The notes under the pieces are model-generated. The model was not told the origin of the DNA. It was given only the letters and a program-made list of their open reading frames with translations, and searched no databases. This document shows, in pieces, positions 1 through 7,994 of a DNA stretch of 64,000 bases. Source of the DNA: Ruminococcaceae bacterium R-25 (GTDB lineage: Bacteria > Bacillota > Clostridia > Saccharofermentanales > Saccharofermentanaceae); the NCBI GenBank assembly GCA_003149065.1, contig QGFZ01000002.1, forward strand, positions 124,001 to 188,000, read 5' to 3'. Made by a program: the position numbers and the translations under genes. Numbering within the stretch: position 1 is the stretch's first letter; every line of letters starts with the position of its first letter.

Positions 1-27
1 ATTAAAGTATTGAAAGGATATGCTGTC

Positions 28-471
28 ATGGTTCGCGAAGCACGTAAAGACGAATTGGATGCATTATTGGAACTCTATCTGAACCTTCATGAAGAGGGCA
101 TTCCCGAGCATGACGATCACCTTGCCAAAACCTGGGAACAGATAATGAACGATCCCAATCACCACATCATTGTTAAAGAGATCGACGGCAAGCTCGTATC
201 CTCTTGCGTGTGCGTGATAATCCCAAATCTTACAAGAGGCATAAGGCCTTATGCTTTTGTCGAGAATGTCGTGACTCATGCTGATTACCGCAAGAAGGGT
301 TACGCTACCGAGTGTCTGGATTATGCGAAAAAGATCGCTTCTGACAATAACTGCTATAAGATGATGCTTCTGACAGGATCCAAGAGGGAATCAACACTCC
401 GTTTCTATCAGAATGCAGGATATAACTCTAACGACAAGACAGCATTCATTCAGTGGCTCGGGGAGAAATGA
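28..471 (+). CDS. GNAT family N-acetyltransferase
   Basis: Predicted acetyl-CoA-dependent N-acetyltransferase of 147 residues, cytosolic, substrate unknown. The central strand VENVVTHADYRKKGYAT followed by ECLDYAKKIA is the acetyl-CoA-binding motif A (Q/RxxGxG/A type), and the C-terminal ESTLRFYQNAGYN is the usual GNAT motif B. I chose the ATG at 28 because AAAGGA lies about nine bases upstream; an in-frame TTG at 10 would add six residues. The stop is followed one base later by a second acetyltransferase gene, so the two are probably co-transcribed. Confidence 0.88.
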   Translation: MVREARKDELDALLELYLNLHEEGIPEHDDHLAKTWEQIMNDPNHHIIVKEIDGKLVSSCVCVIIPNLTRGIRPYAFVENVVTHADYRKKGYATECLDYAKKIASDNNCYKMMLLTGSKRESTLRFYQNAGYNSNDKTAFIQWLGEK

Positions 472-472
472 C

Positions 473-1051
473 ATGAACAAGACAGGCACAAGAGTTTTGG
501 AGACCGAGAGGCTCGTATTAAGACGATTCGTAATAGAAGATGCTGATGCCATGTTTAACGGCTGGTGCAACGATCCTGAAGTCTGCAGGTTCCTGACCTG
601 GCCCCCGCACGAGAGCGTTGAAGTTACGAGATATGTTCTCAACGAATGGATCCCCCAGTATGAGAACGGAGACTATTTCAACTGGGCCATGATCTTAAAA
701 GAGAGCGGAAAACTCATAGGAAACATCTCCGTTGTAAGTCTCCGTGAGATAACAGATGAAGCCCTCATCGGCTACTGCATGTCCAGAGAATACTGGGGAA
801 ACGGTTACATGCCTGAAGCTTTGAAGGCAGTCGCAGATTATCTTTTCGATGTTGTCGGAATAAACCGTCTCATGGCAACTCATGACGTCAATAATCCAAA
901 GTCAGGCCGCGTTATGCAGAAGGCCGGAATGAAGTACGAAGGCACGCTCCGCCAGGCAGGCCACAACATGCAGGGCATCTGCGATGCTTCGGTCTATTCG
1001 ATAATCAGAAGCGACAGGGAACATAATGAAGAACAAGTCTCTGAAGAATAA
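473..1051 (+). CDS. GNAT N-acetyltransferase, RimJ/RimL-like
   Basis: Acetyltransferase of 192 residues of the RimJ/RimL type, which acetylates protein N-termini or small amines; the actual substrate is not deducible. It shows the opening TERLVLRRFVIEDADAMF, the central GYCMSREYWGNGYMPEAL acetyl-CoA site, and NPKSGRVMQKAGMKYEGTLR near the C-terminus, all typical of the subgroup. The ATG at 473 has GGGGAG eight bases upstream; a longer reading frame from 413 would overlap the previous gene heavily. The next gene starts 26 bases before this stop, which points to translational coupling. Confidence 0.88.
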   Translation: MNKTGTRVLETERLVLRRFVIEDADAMFNGWCNDPEVCRFLTWPPHESVEVTRYVLNEWIPQYENGDYFNWAMILKESGKLIGNISVVSLREITDEALIGYCMSREYWGNGYMPEALKAVADYLFDVVGINRLMATHDVNNPKSGRVMQKAGMKYEGTLRQAGHNMQGICDASVYSIIRSDREHNEEQVSEE

Positions 1052-1784
1052 GGTTTTCGCCTACATCAAAGAGAAATATCTTGTCTCTCCCGAGTATCCC
1101 TGGGAGGACAATACTTCTGCGGTATTCAGGCACAAGGAAAACCGCAAGTGGTTCGCGCTCGTAATGGACATCGGAGGAGATAAAGTCGGCCTTGATTCTT
1201 CTGAAGTTATTCCATGCGTGAACCTTAAGATCGACGATGAGATATTCCACGACATTCTTACCAAGCAGAAAGGCATAGTTCCCGCCTATCACATGAACAA
1301 GAAGAACTGGATCTCCGTGCGCCTCAATGGCGACGTTCCGGAGAAAAACGTCTTTGATCTCATCGACGCGAGCTTCGAAGCGACGGCCCCGAAAAGGCGC
1401 AAAGCCAAGGTTGTCATGCGCGAACCCAAAGAGTGGCTAATTCCTTCAAACCCCAAGTACTACGACGTTATCGCAGCATTTAAAGCATCTGATACCATCG
1501 ACTGGAAGCAGGGGCGCGGCATCCTGCGCGGCGACACGGTATTCCTCTATGTCGGCTCTCCCGTGTCTGCGATCCTTTATAAATGCAGGGTCCTTGAGAC
1601 CGACATCCCCTACGAATATTCGGATAAGAATCTCACGATAACGGCGCTCATGAAGATCAAGCTCTTAAAGCAGTATGAGCCGGATGAGTTTACTTTTGAA
1701 AGACTTAATGACGAGTTTAAGATCTTTGCGATAAGGGGTCCCAGAGGCACGACTCCGAGCCTTTCAGCAGCGCTGAACGATTAA
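1026..1784 (+). CDS. MmcQ/YjbR-like protein fused to an EVE-like domain
   Basis: The N-terminal part (about residues 1-120) resembles the MmcQ/YjbR DNA-binding-like fold: YPWEDNTSAVFRHKENRKWFALV, then CVNLKIDDEIF and GIVPAYHMNKKNWISVRL. The C-terminal part (about 135-250), beginning EWLIPSNPKYYDVIAAF and continuing with DTIDWKQGRGILRGDTVFLYVG, looks like an EVE/PUA-type domain that binds modified bases in other families. Its function is not known. It overlaps the preceding acetyltransferase by 26 bases and ends four bases inside the convergent EamA gene. The YjbR part is the more certain half; the EVE assignment is by motif only. Confidence 0.8.
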   Translation: MKNKSLKNKVFAYIKEKYLVSPEYPWEDNTSAVFRHKENRKWFALVMDIGGDKVGLDSSEVIPCVNLKIDDEIFHDILTKQKGIVPAYHMNKKNWISVRLNGDVPEKNVFDLIDASFEATAPKRRKAKVVMREPKEWLIPSNPKYYDVIAAFKASDTIDWKQGRGILRGDTVFLYVGSPVSAILYKCRVLETDIPYEYSDKNLTITALMKIKLLKQYEPDEFTFERLNDEFKIFAIRGPRGTTPSLSAALND

Positions 1785-2671
1785 GCTTTTTCTTTGCGCA
1801 GGCTCAATACTGCGATCGCAGCGAAAACCAGGATGATTCCGACTATCGCAACGAGTCCGACTGTTTCACCCATTACGAAGAACCCGAAAAGCGTTGCCGC
1901 CGCAGGCTCTACGGTCGCAAGAACCGCTGCTCTTCCGGCGGTAGTCTTGTTAAGGCCAAGCGTGTAGAGAAGGAACGGGATGACTGCGGTTACGACAGCT
2001 GTAAGAAGCACAAATCCGAACAAAGAGAGTTTGTTGTCGACGGCGGATATTTTCGCGATCAGATCGGGCGGATTTGCAACGAATATCGATCCAAAACCTG
2101 CGATCAGGAATGTATAGCAGGTGACTGTATAAGGCGAATATTTCTTCAGTGCGAATGTTCCGAAAATGCTGTAAAGACCGTAGCCCAGACCTGAACCCAA
2201 ACCCACGAGAACGCCGACTACAGTTACTTTTCCGCCGAAGCCCGATACGAGGACGCAGCCTGCAAATGCGAGGACCAGAGCGATGATCTTCTGCAGCGTG
2301 ATCTTTTCCTTAAGAAAGATTATCGCGAGGACCATTACCCAAATGGGCGAAGTATAAAGAAGGATTGCCGCGGTGGACATTGTCATCAAGCGGATCGCGG
2401 TGAAGTAACAGCATGTGAAGAACAGGATGCTCACAAGGCCGAGCGCTAAGAATAACGGGATATCTTTAGGATTAATCTTAAAGCCTTTGCGGTCTTTTAT
2501 GAGCAGTATGAGCGCGAAAAGGATTCCTGCCGTGACAAGTCTTAAGCATGCTACCTGAATGGACGTAAATCCGAGGTCGTTTAAGTGGCGCACGAAGATT
2601 CCCATGCTGCCCCAGAAAAGTCCTGCGATTATTATGAGGATGTCACCTAAGTAGTTTTTTGTCTTGCCCAT
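1781..2671 (-). CDS. EamA (DMT) family transporter
   Basis: Integral membrane protein of 296 residues with about ten hydrophobic segments arranged as two EamA repeats, characteristic of drug/metabolite exporters. GLFWGSMGIFVRHL near the N-terminus and LGLNKTTAGRAAVLATVEPAAATLFGFFVMGE near the C-terminus are the standard signatures of the two halves. The substrate cannot be told. A TATAAT lies only eight bases before the ATG and no Shine-Dalgarno sequence is visible, so this mRNA may be leaderless. It is divergent from the XRE-type regulator at 2768, a natural candidate regulator. Its stop overlaps the end of the convergent upstream gene by four bases. Confidence 0.9.
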   Translation of the reverse strand: MGKTKNYLGDILIIIAGLFWGSMGIFVRHLNDLGFTSIQVACLRLVTAGILFALILLIKDRKGFKINPKDIPLFLALGLVSILFFTCCYFTAIRLMTMSTAAILLYTSPIWVMVLAIIFLKEKITLQKIIALVLAFAGCVLVSGFGGKVTVVGVLVGLGSGLGYGLYSIFGTFALKKYSPYTVTCYTFLIAGFGSIFVANPPDLIAKISAVDNKLSLFGFVLLTAVVTAVIPFLLYTLGLNKTTAGRAAVLATVEPAAATLFGFFVMGETVGLVAIVGIILVFAAIAVLSLRKEKA

Positions 2672-2679
2672 AGTTACGC

Positions 2680-2685
2680 ATTATA
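2680..2685 (-). promoter_or_regulatory. -10 element for the EamA gene, possible leaderless start
   Basis: On the minus strand the sequence reads TATAAT ending eight bases before the ATG at 2671. With a start site six to eight bases past the -10, transcription would begin almost at the ATG. No good -35 hexamer is visible at 16-18 bases, and there is no purine-rich ribosome binding site, so this is suggestive only. Confidence 0.45.
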
Positions 2686-2767
2686 GCACCAAAAGACTCC
2701 ACGGAACGTGGGTACTTTTACAAATCATGCTGTGTTATTTTGATAGCGGAAAGGAGGCGCAAATGCC

Positions 2768-3352
2768 ATGGATAAATATGTAACCGGAGCAGTGATAAGA
2801 AAGCTCCGCGAGAATAAGAAAATGACGCAGGAAGAGCTTGCTGAGAAATTGTTTGTCAGCAGCAAGGCTGTGAGCAAATGGGAGACCGGTCAGGGCTTTC
2901 CCGATGTAAGTCTTATAGAGCCTTTGGCAAAGGCGCTGGGAATCTCTGTGATCGAGCTTTTATCGGGCGAAGACATTAAGAATATTAACCGCGCATCGAA
3001 CATGAACAGATGCAAGTTTTATGTATGCCCTGTGTGTGGAAATGTGATAGAGGCAACAGGCGAAGCGGTAGTCAGCTGCTGCGGGATCACCCTGCCGCCC
3101 CTCGAAGCGGAAGCATGTGACGCGGAGCATCAGATTAAGAAAGAAACAGTTGAAGACGAGTACTATGTGACGCTGGACCACCCAATGACAAAGGAACATT
3201 ACATATCATTTATCGCAGCAGTCTCAGACGACGGTATCCAGCTTAAAAAGCTCTATCCTGAAGGTCCCTGTGAAGCGAGATTCAGGATCAGGGCGGTAAG
3301 GAAGATATATGCTTTCTGCAACCGCCACGGGCTGTTTTTGCTTAAGATGTAA
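2768..3352 (+). CDS. XRE family regulator fused to a complete desulfoferrodoxin-type domain
   Basis: A 194-residue fusion. Residues 7-62 form an XRE helix-turn-helix (MTQEELAEKLFVSSKAVSKWE). Residues 83-194 match desulfoferrodoxin: Cys87, Cys90, Cys104 and Cys105 in the CPVC...SCC arrangement of the rubredoxin-like iron centre, then His121, His138 (HPM), His144 (EHY), Cys184 and His187 (CNRHG) as the Fe(His4Cys) superoxide-reductase site. All ligands appear intact. I infer a DNA-binding protein that senses superoxide, oxygen or redox state through iron. The ATG at 2763 sits nearer the GGAGG but opens only a six-codon frame (MPWINM) across this start; 2768 is the start of the full product. Confidence 0.85.
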   Translation: MDKYVTGAVIRKLRENKKMTQEELAEKLFVSSKAVSKWETGQGFPDVSLIEPLAKALGISVIELLSGEDIKNINRASNMNRCKFYVCPVCGNVIEATGEAVVSCCGITLPPLEAEACDAEHQIKKETVEDEYYVTLDHPMTKEHYISFIAAVSDDGIQLKKLYPEGPCEARFRIRAVRKIYAFCNRHGLFLLKM

Positions 3353-3379
3353 GGAATCAATATTGTCCTAAAAACAAAA

Positions 3380-3408
3380 TTGACGACAGTATAAGCAGAA
3401 GCTATAAT
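3380..3408 (+). promoter_or_regulatory. Consensus-like sigma-A promoter for a small RNA
   Basis: TTGACG (3380-3385), a 17-base spacer, and TATAAT (3403-3408). This is one of the best-matching promoters in the window and it does not lead to an open reading frame. It points into the small structured RNA that follows. Confidence 0.75.
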
Positions 3409-3414
3409 GACCTT

Positions 3415-3500
3415 AGGAATGAGGCATTACCGTATAGACGGTTATCCTCGAAGTGTTAGTTTATAAGCCGCGACTTCTTGGACGAGGGGCGGCTGTTTTA
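3415..3500 (+). ncRNA. Orphan structured small RNA of about 85 nt
   Basis: Starting about seven bases after a near-perfect promoter, the sequence forms two hairpins. The first pairs GAGG (3421-3424) with CCTC (3446-3449) and, above an internal loop, ACCGT (3429-3433) with ACGGT (3438-3442) around the tetraloop ATAG. The second pairs AGCCGC (3466-3471) with GCGGCT (3489-3494) and is followed by GTTTTA, acting as an intrinsic terminator. No open reading frame with a ribosome site lies in it. From memory, it resembles antisense RNAs found opposite small holin-like toxin genes in Bacillota, but no toxin frame is visible on the other strand here. That assignment is therefore only a guess. Confidence 0.6.
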
Positions 3501-3506
3501 TTGAAA

Positions 3507-3524
3507 ACTTAAGAAAAACTTAAG
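3507..3524 (+). promoter_or_regulatory. Direct repeats ACTTAAG at 11-base spacing upstream of the VanZ gene
   Basis: ACTTAAG occurs at 3507-3513 and again at 3518-3524. An 11-base period of direct repeats is typical of OmpR/PhoB-family response regulator sites, and the pair lies upstream of a TATAAT at 3569-3574. Binding by such a regulator is an inference. Confidence 0.4.
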
Positions 3525-3568
3525 GGGATTACCCTATTTCTGCACGAGTTTTTTAATTCTCCGGTAGT

Positions 3569-3611
3569 TATAATATTAGTGAGCTGACTTATGGGGATAG
3601 GTCAGCCTCAC
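3569..3611 (+). promoter_or_regulatory. VanZ gene -10 element and 5' leader hairpin
   Basis: TATAAT at 3569-3574 with only a poor -35 candidate. It is followed at once by a stem: GTGAGCTGAC (3579-3588) pairs with GTCAGCCTCAC (3601-3611) with one bulged base. The hairpin would sit at the very 5' end of the mRNA, ahead of the GGGAG ribosome site at about 3621. It may stabilise the transcript or affect initiation; there is no T-run, so it is not a terminator. Confidence 0.45.
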
Positions 3612-3627
3612 AATATAGTTTTGGGAG

Positions 3628-4182
3628 ATGATAGGAATGAGAGTTATACCGTATGTTTACATAGCAGCGGTCTATACAGCTATATATCTGCTGGTCCGTG
3701 CCGCTGTCAGTATCCGCAATAAGAGGATCGACTGGAAGCGTGAGAGACTTCATATTCTGATGTACATAAATCTTCTTGTCATCATATATTTCACGTTCTC
3801 ACCGCTGCTCCTTGATCCAGATGCGGTCTTCAACTGCAGGATCAATCTGATCCCGTTTGTGTATCTTTTGGATTACGAGAATGAGGCGCACATGATCTTT
3901 AATGTGTTCGGCAATATCCTGATGTTCGTTCCGACGGGAATCATACTGCCTGTGCTTTATAAGCGTCTGGATAATTGCTTCAAGGTTGTGGGAACAGGAT
4001 TCCTTATGTCCTTGGCCATTGAGATACTTCAGCTGCCGTTTGCAGACAGGACATCTGATGTTGACGACCTCATCATGAACACATTAGGCGTAGCCATAGG
4101 TTATGTTCTTTACATGATCGTGCATTATGCAAGGAACCTGGGAAAACAGAAAGCAAGCCTTTCCGGGGGTTCCCGGGCCTGA
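3628..4182 (+). CDS. VanZ family membrane protein
   Basis: A 184-residue membrane protein with about four hydrophobic segments. The core (about 60-175) carries VanZ-family features: YFTFSPLLLDPD, NLIPFVYLLDYEN, NVFGNILMFVPTGIILPVL, and EILQLPFADRTSDVDDLIMNTLGVAIGY. VanZ-like proteins are linked to low-level teicoplanin resistance in enterococci, but most genomic copies have no defined role, so no resistance is claimed. GGGAG precedes the ATG at 3628 closely; an in-frame ATG at 3637 is an alternative start. The gene stands alone between a small-RNA unit and a terminator. Confidence 0.85.
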   Translation: MIGMRVIPYVYIAAVYTAIYLLVRAAVSIRNKRIDWKRERLHILMYINLLVIIYFTFSPLLLDPDAVFNCRINLIPFVYLLDYENEAHMIFNVFGNILMFVPTGIILPVLYKRLDNCFKVVGTGFLMSLAIEILQLPFADRTSDVDDLIMNTLGVAIGYVLYMIVHYARNLGKQKASLSGGSRA

Positions 4183-4209
4183 CGGGTGCATAACAGAACA
4201 CAAATGAGA

Positions 4210-4245
4210 AAGAGCCATTTCCGACAAGGAAGCGGCTCTTTATAT
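4210..4245 (+). terminator. Intrinsic terminator after the VanZ gene
   Basis: AAGAGCC (4210-4216) pairs with GGCTCTT (4234-4240), followed by TATATT. A 17-base loop is rather long and the T-run is interrupted, but the position between two genes fits termination. Confidence 0.65.
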
Positions 4246-4273
4246 TGTTACGCGTGTGTGTTTTTTATATAAT
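4245..4273 (+). promoter_or_regulatory. Promoter of the P-type ATPase gene
   Basis: TTGTTA (4245-4250), 17-base spacer, TATAAT (4268-4273). The implied 5' leader is only about 30 bases, so there is no room for a magnesium riboswitch of the kind often found before mgtA. Confidence 0.6.
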
Positions 4274-4310
4274 TTTTCACGAACGAAAAGTTTTAAACCG
4301 GGAGAGGGAT

Positions 4311-6935
4311 ATGAAGAGAAAAGAGAACACAGAACGCCGCAATGAAGTGGAGAAGACACTTCTTGAATTAAGCGCATTGGATCAGAAGGACCTTTTCGCG
4401 AAGTATGAGACTGACGAATACGGTCTTGATCCTGTGCAGGCGGCAGACAGACTTGAAGAGTATGGCAGGAACATTATTGATTTCGGTAAGGAAAAGAACC
4501 TTGCCGTACGTATTAAGGACGCGATAATTAACCCTTTCAACATCGTGCTCCTCGTAGTTGCGATGATCACATTCGCGACAGATGTTGTGCTCGCGGATGA
4601 GCCTTCATTTGCGACATTCATAATGCTCGTAGCGGTAATCATTATCTCCGCGACGATCTCTTTTATTCAGGAAGAGAAATCCAACAACGCAGCCAAGAAA
4701 CTGCAGGGCATGATCACCACCAAGCTCGATGTTATCCGTAACGATGTCGAGATCGAAGTCGATATCGAAGAGCTCGTTCCGGGCGATATCGTTAAGCTCG
4801 CATCAGGCGACATGATCCCCGGTGACGTAAGATTCATCGAGACAAAGGACCTCTTCATCGACCAGTCTCAGCTCACGGGTGAGAGCAACCCCGTAGAGAA
4901 GTTTACGACAAGCGATAAGAACGTCGGCGTCACAGACCTTGCAAATATCGGATTCATGGGATCCAACATCGTATCGGGAAGCGCCAAGGCAATTATCCTT
5001 TTGACAGGCGGAGATACATATTTCGGAAGCATGGCAAAGAGCCTCAACTCCTATGAGGAGAAGAGCGCATTCGAGCGAAACCTCGATTCCGTAAGCAAGC
5101 TCCTTATCCGCTTCATGCTTATAACAGTTCCGGTAATTTTCATTGCCAACTTTATCACCAAGGGCAGGGGAGGCTGGCTCGAATCCCTCATGTTCGGCAT
5201 CACGATCGCTGTCGGAATCATGCCGGAGATGCTGCCTGTTATCATGAACTCCTCACTTGCAAGGGGCGCTATCAACATGTCCCGCAAGAAGACCATCGTT
5301 AAGCGCTTGGGCGCAATCCAGACCTTCGGTGAGATGGACGTCTTCTGTACCGATAAGACCGGTACGCTCACGCAGGACGAGATCATCCTCGAGAAATACA
5401 TGGACGTTCTTGGCCGTGAGGACAAGCGTATCTTAAGACACGCATTCCTTAACAGCTATTTCCAGACCGGCCTTAAGAACCTCATGGATGTTGCCATCAT
5501 CAACCGCGCAGACAAGGAAGACCTTGGCTACCTTAAGGAAGCTTATGTAAGAGAAGACGAGATCCCGTTCGACTTTACGCGCCGCAGAATGAGCGTTGTA
5601 TTAAAGGACAAGAACGGCAAGCGTCAGCTCATCACAAAGGGTGCCGTTGAAGAGATCTTATCGATCTGCTCCTTCATCGAGATCGACGGTGAAGTTAAGG
5701 ACATTACTGACGAGCTTAAGGCGAATGCGAAAAAGATCGCCGAAGAGAATAACCTTGAAGGCATCCGTGTTATCGCCGTAGCACAGAAGAATAACGTTCA
5801 CGGCGTTGATGTTTTCGGTGTTCAGGACGAGAGCGAGATGGTACTCATCGGATTCGTAGGATTCCTGGATCCTCCGAAGGAATCTGCAGGCGAAGCCATC
5901 AACGCGTTAAGAAAGAACGGCGTTCGTACGATAGTACTTACAGGCGACTCCGAAGGCGTTGCCATCAACATCTGCGGCAGACTCGGCTTCTCAACTGAGA
6001 TGTCTCTTACGGGTGCCAAGATCGAAGCAATGACTGACGACGAGCTCAAGGAAGCATGCGAAAAGTGCGACATCTTCTCCAAGCTCTCACCTTACCAGAA
6101 GCAGCGTGTAGTTAAGATGTTCCAGGTTAACGGACACACCGTAGGCTACATGGGTGACGGCATCAACGACAGCTTGCCCTTAAAGCAGGCAGATATTGGT
6201 ATCTCCGTTGATAACGCTGTTGATATCGCGAAAGAGGTCGCTGACATTATCCTCCTCGAAAAGGATCTCATGGTATTGGACGAGGGCGTTGTCGAAGGCC
6301 GTTCCACTTTTGCGAACATGTCCAAGTACCTCAAGATGTCCGTTTCAGGCAACTTCGGAAACATGTTCTCGGTACTTATCGCGAGCATCTTCTTACCGTT
6401 CCTGCCGATGCTTCCTGTACATATCCTCGTGCAGAACCTCTTAAACGACTTCGCTCAGCTCGGTATGCCTTTCGACCACGTCGAATCCAAGTACATCGAG
6501 AAGCCAAAGAAATGGGACCTCGGCGGCATCAAGGGCTTCATGGTATCATTTGGCTTGTTGAGTACTGTCCTGGACGTTTTGTGCTTCCTCGTACTGTGGT
6601 TCATCTTCGGATACAACAACCCTGAGATGGCAGGCTATTTCCAGTGCGGCTGGTTCATGTTCGGCGTTATCTCACAGACGATGGTAATTCACACGATCAG
6701 AACACCGAAGCTCCCGTTCATCGGCGACAGGGCATCGATCCAGCTTACACTCTCGACACTTGCAGTCATTGCAGTTACGCTCGTCATCGGATTTACCGGT
6801 GTATCAACGCTTTTCGACCTTCCTACGATGCCTTTAAGCTACGTGCTCTGGCTCGTTATCCTCATGGTCGTTTACATGGTTTTCGCGCAGATCATGAAGG
6901 TCATCTACATCAATAGACACAAGGATTGGTATTGA
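4311..6935 (+). CDS. mgtA: Magnesium-translocating P-type ATPase
   Basis: An 874-residue P-type ATPase of the MgtA/MgtB class, which brings Mg2+ into the cell using ATP. Visible motifs are the actuator TGES (about 189-192), the phosphorylated aspartate in DKTGTLT (Asp348), FLDPPKESA and GDGIND (about 615-620). The M4 helix carries PEMLPV, typical of this class rather than Ca2+ or heavy-metal pumps. The C-terminal block of membrane helices is complete and length matches the family. The start at 4311 has GGGAGAGGGA just upstream; the frame extends to 4245 but without a ribosome site. The following gene begins three bases after the stop. The window also holds the Mg2+ channel gene mgtE. Confidence 0.93.
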   Translation: MKRKENTERRNEVEKTLLELSALDQKDLFAKYETDEYGLDPVQAADRLEEYGRNIIDFGKEKNLAVRIKDAIINPFNIVLLVVAMITFATDVVLADEPSFATFIMLVAVIIISATISFIQEEKSNNAAKKLQGMITTKLDVIRNDVEIEVDIEELVPGDIVKLASGDMIPGDVRFIETKDLFIDQSQLTGESNPVEKFTTSDKNVGVTDLANIGFMGSNIVSGSAKAIILLTGGDTYFGSMAKSLNSYEEKSAFERNLDSVSKLLIRFMLITVPVIFIANFITKGRGGWLESLMFGITIAVGIMPEMLPVIMNSSLARGAINMSRKKTIVKRLGAIQTFGEMDVFCTDKTGTLTQDEIILEKYMDVLGREDKRILRHAFLNSYFQTGLKNLMDVAIINRADKEDLGYLKEAYVREDEIPFDFTRRRMSVVLKDKNGKRQLITKGAVEEILSICSFIEIDGEVKDITDELKANAKKIAEENNLEGIRVIAVAQKNNVHGVDVFGVQDESEMVLIGFVGFLDPPKESAGEAINALRKNGVRTIVLTGDSEGVAINICGRLGFSTEMSLTGAKIEAMTDDELKEACEKCDIFSKLSPYQKQRVVKMFQVNGHTVGYMGDGINDSLPLKQADIGISVDNAVDIAKEVADIILLEKDLMVLDEGVVEGRSTFANMSKYLKMSVSGNFGNMFSVLIASIFLPFLPMLPVHILVQNLLNDFAQLGMPFDHVESKYIEKPKKWDLGGIKGFMVSFGLLSTVLDVLCFLVLWFIFGYNNPEMAGYFQCGWFMFGVISQTMVIHTIRTPKLPFIGDRASIQLTLSTLAVIAVTLVIGFTGVSTLFDLPTMPLSYVLWLVILMVVYMVFAQIMKVIYINRHKDWY

Positions 6936-6938
6936 TCT

Positions 6939-7994
6939 ATGGGTAAAAAGACAGGTTCCAAATTTAAGAAAGTCATTATCACCATTCTGGTGGTTTTAGT
7001 TGCCCTCGTAGCAGTCGTTCTGACCGGAGCGAGGATCTACTTCAGGGCGCCTGTCAGCAGTTACTACAAGGCTTCGGAGAAGGCTTTTGTCATACCGGGG
7101 CTTATGGATAACATGACGCCGCAGGGTCTGGATTATGTATCTTCCGCTGACACATATCTTATCTGCGGATATCAGAAGGACGGCTCTCCGTCGCGCATTT
7201 ACAGGGTTGACGGCACGAGCGGAAAAGACGGCGGTTACGTTATCATGGGCGACGAGAACGGCAATGCAATTAAGCCCCATGCAGGCGGCCTTGCTTCGCA
7301 CGGTGAATATCTATTCGTAGCAGGCGACGAGGATGCGTGCATTAATGTTTACAACTTGAATGACGTTCTTTCCGCAAAGAGCGGAGATACAGTAAAGAAG
7401 CTCGGAAGTTTTTCCACCAAGTTTTTTGGTGACAAGATCAATGTGGCCTGGATCTGTTTTGCCGATGACCGCATGATCGTAGGCGAGTTCTACAGGGATC
7501 CGAATTACATGACCGACAAATCCCACTGGATCACGACAAAGACAGGCGAGGAGAACCGTGCAATTGCTTGGGCTTATAAGTTCAGTAATGATGAGGATTC
7601 GGTTTTCGGCATCGCTAATAAGCCTTTTGAGATGTATTCGATGCCTGGCCTGGTTCAGGGCATGACGGTCAGGGACGGAAAGATCTGGATCTCCCAGTCT
7701 TACGGAACTGCAAAATCCACGATCAGATGCTACGACATTTCCGGCAGTGAACCTGTGTCTTTTATGGCGAAGATATATTCCGGCATAGCCGAAAAGGATA
7801 TTCTCGTACCCATCTATGCATTTGACAGCTCGACTCAGGTATCTGCATTTGATGCTCCGCCGATGGCAGAAGAGATCATTTTCAAGGACGGCAAGCTTCT
7901 CATAATGAGCGAGTCCGCTTCAATGAAATACATCTTCGGCAACTTTACCGGCGGAAGATGGTGCTATGCGACGGACATAGACAAGCTCGTTTAA
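6939..7994 (+). CDS. Membrane-anchored hypothetical protein, propeller-like
   Basis: A 351-residue protein with an N-terminal membrane anchor (about 10-32, VIITILVVLVALVAVVLTG) and a large extracellular part. Spaced blocks such as GLDYVSSADTYLICGYQ, GGLASHGEYLFVAGDEDACINVYNL and VQGMTVRDGKIWISQSYG look like blades of a beta-propeller. I do not recognise a specific family and assign no function. It starts three bases after the mgtA-type ATPase gene, so it is probably expressed with it. Its last 27 codons plus stop (7911-7994) are tandemly duplicated in diverged form immediately downstream. Confidence 0.8.
   Translation: MGKKTGSKFKKVIITILVVLVALVAVVLTGARIYFRAPVSSYYKASEKAFVIPGLMDNMTPQGLDYVSSADTYLICGYQKDGSPSRIYRVDGTSGKDGGYVIMGDENGNAIKPHAGGLASHGEYLFVAGDEDACINVYNLNDVLSAKSGDTVKKLGSFSTKFFGDKINVAWICFADDRMIVGEFYRDPNYMTDKSHWITTKTGEENRAIAWAYKFSNDEDSVFGIANKPFEMYSMPGLVQGMTVRDGKIWISQSYGTAKSTIRCYDISGSEPVSFMAKIYSGIAEKDILVPIYAFDSSTQVSAFDAPPMAEEIIFKDGKLLIMSESASMKYIFGNFTGGRWCYATDIDKLV

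Noticed and set aside
3628-4182. Glycopeptide resistance determinant
   Set aside because: Only a VanZ-like domain is present, without vanHAX or vanRS; most genomic VanZ proteins are not resistance genes.
4311-6935. Calcium or heavy-metal specificity for the P-type ATPase
   Set aside because: There is no N-terminal metal-binding Cys motif and no CPC in M4; PEMLPV is typical of the magnesium class.
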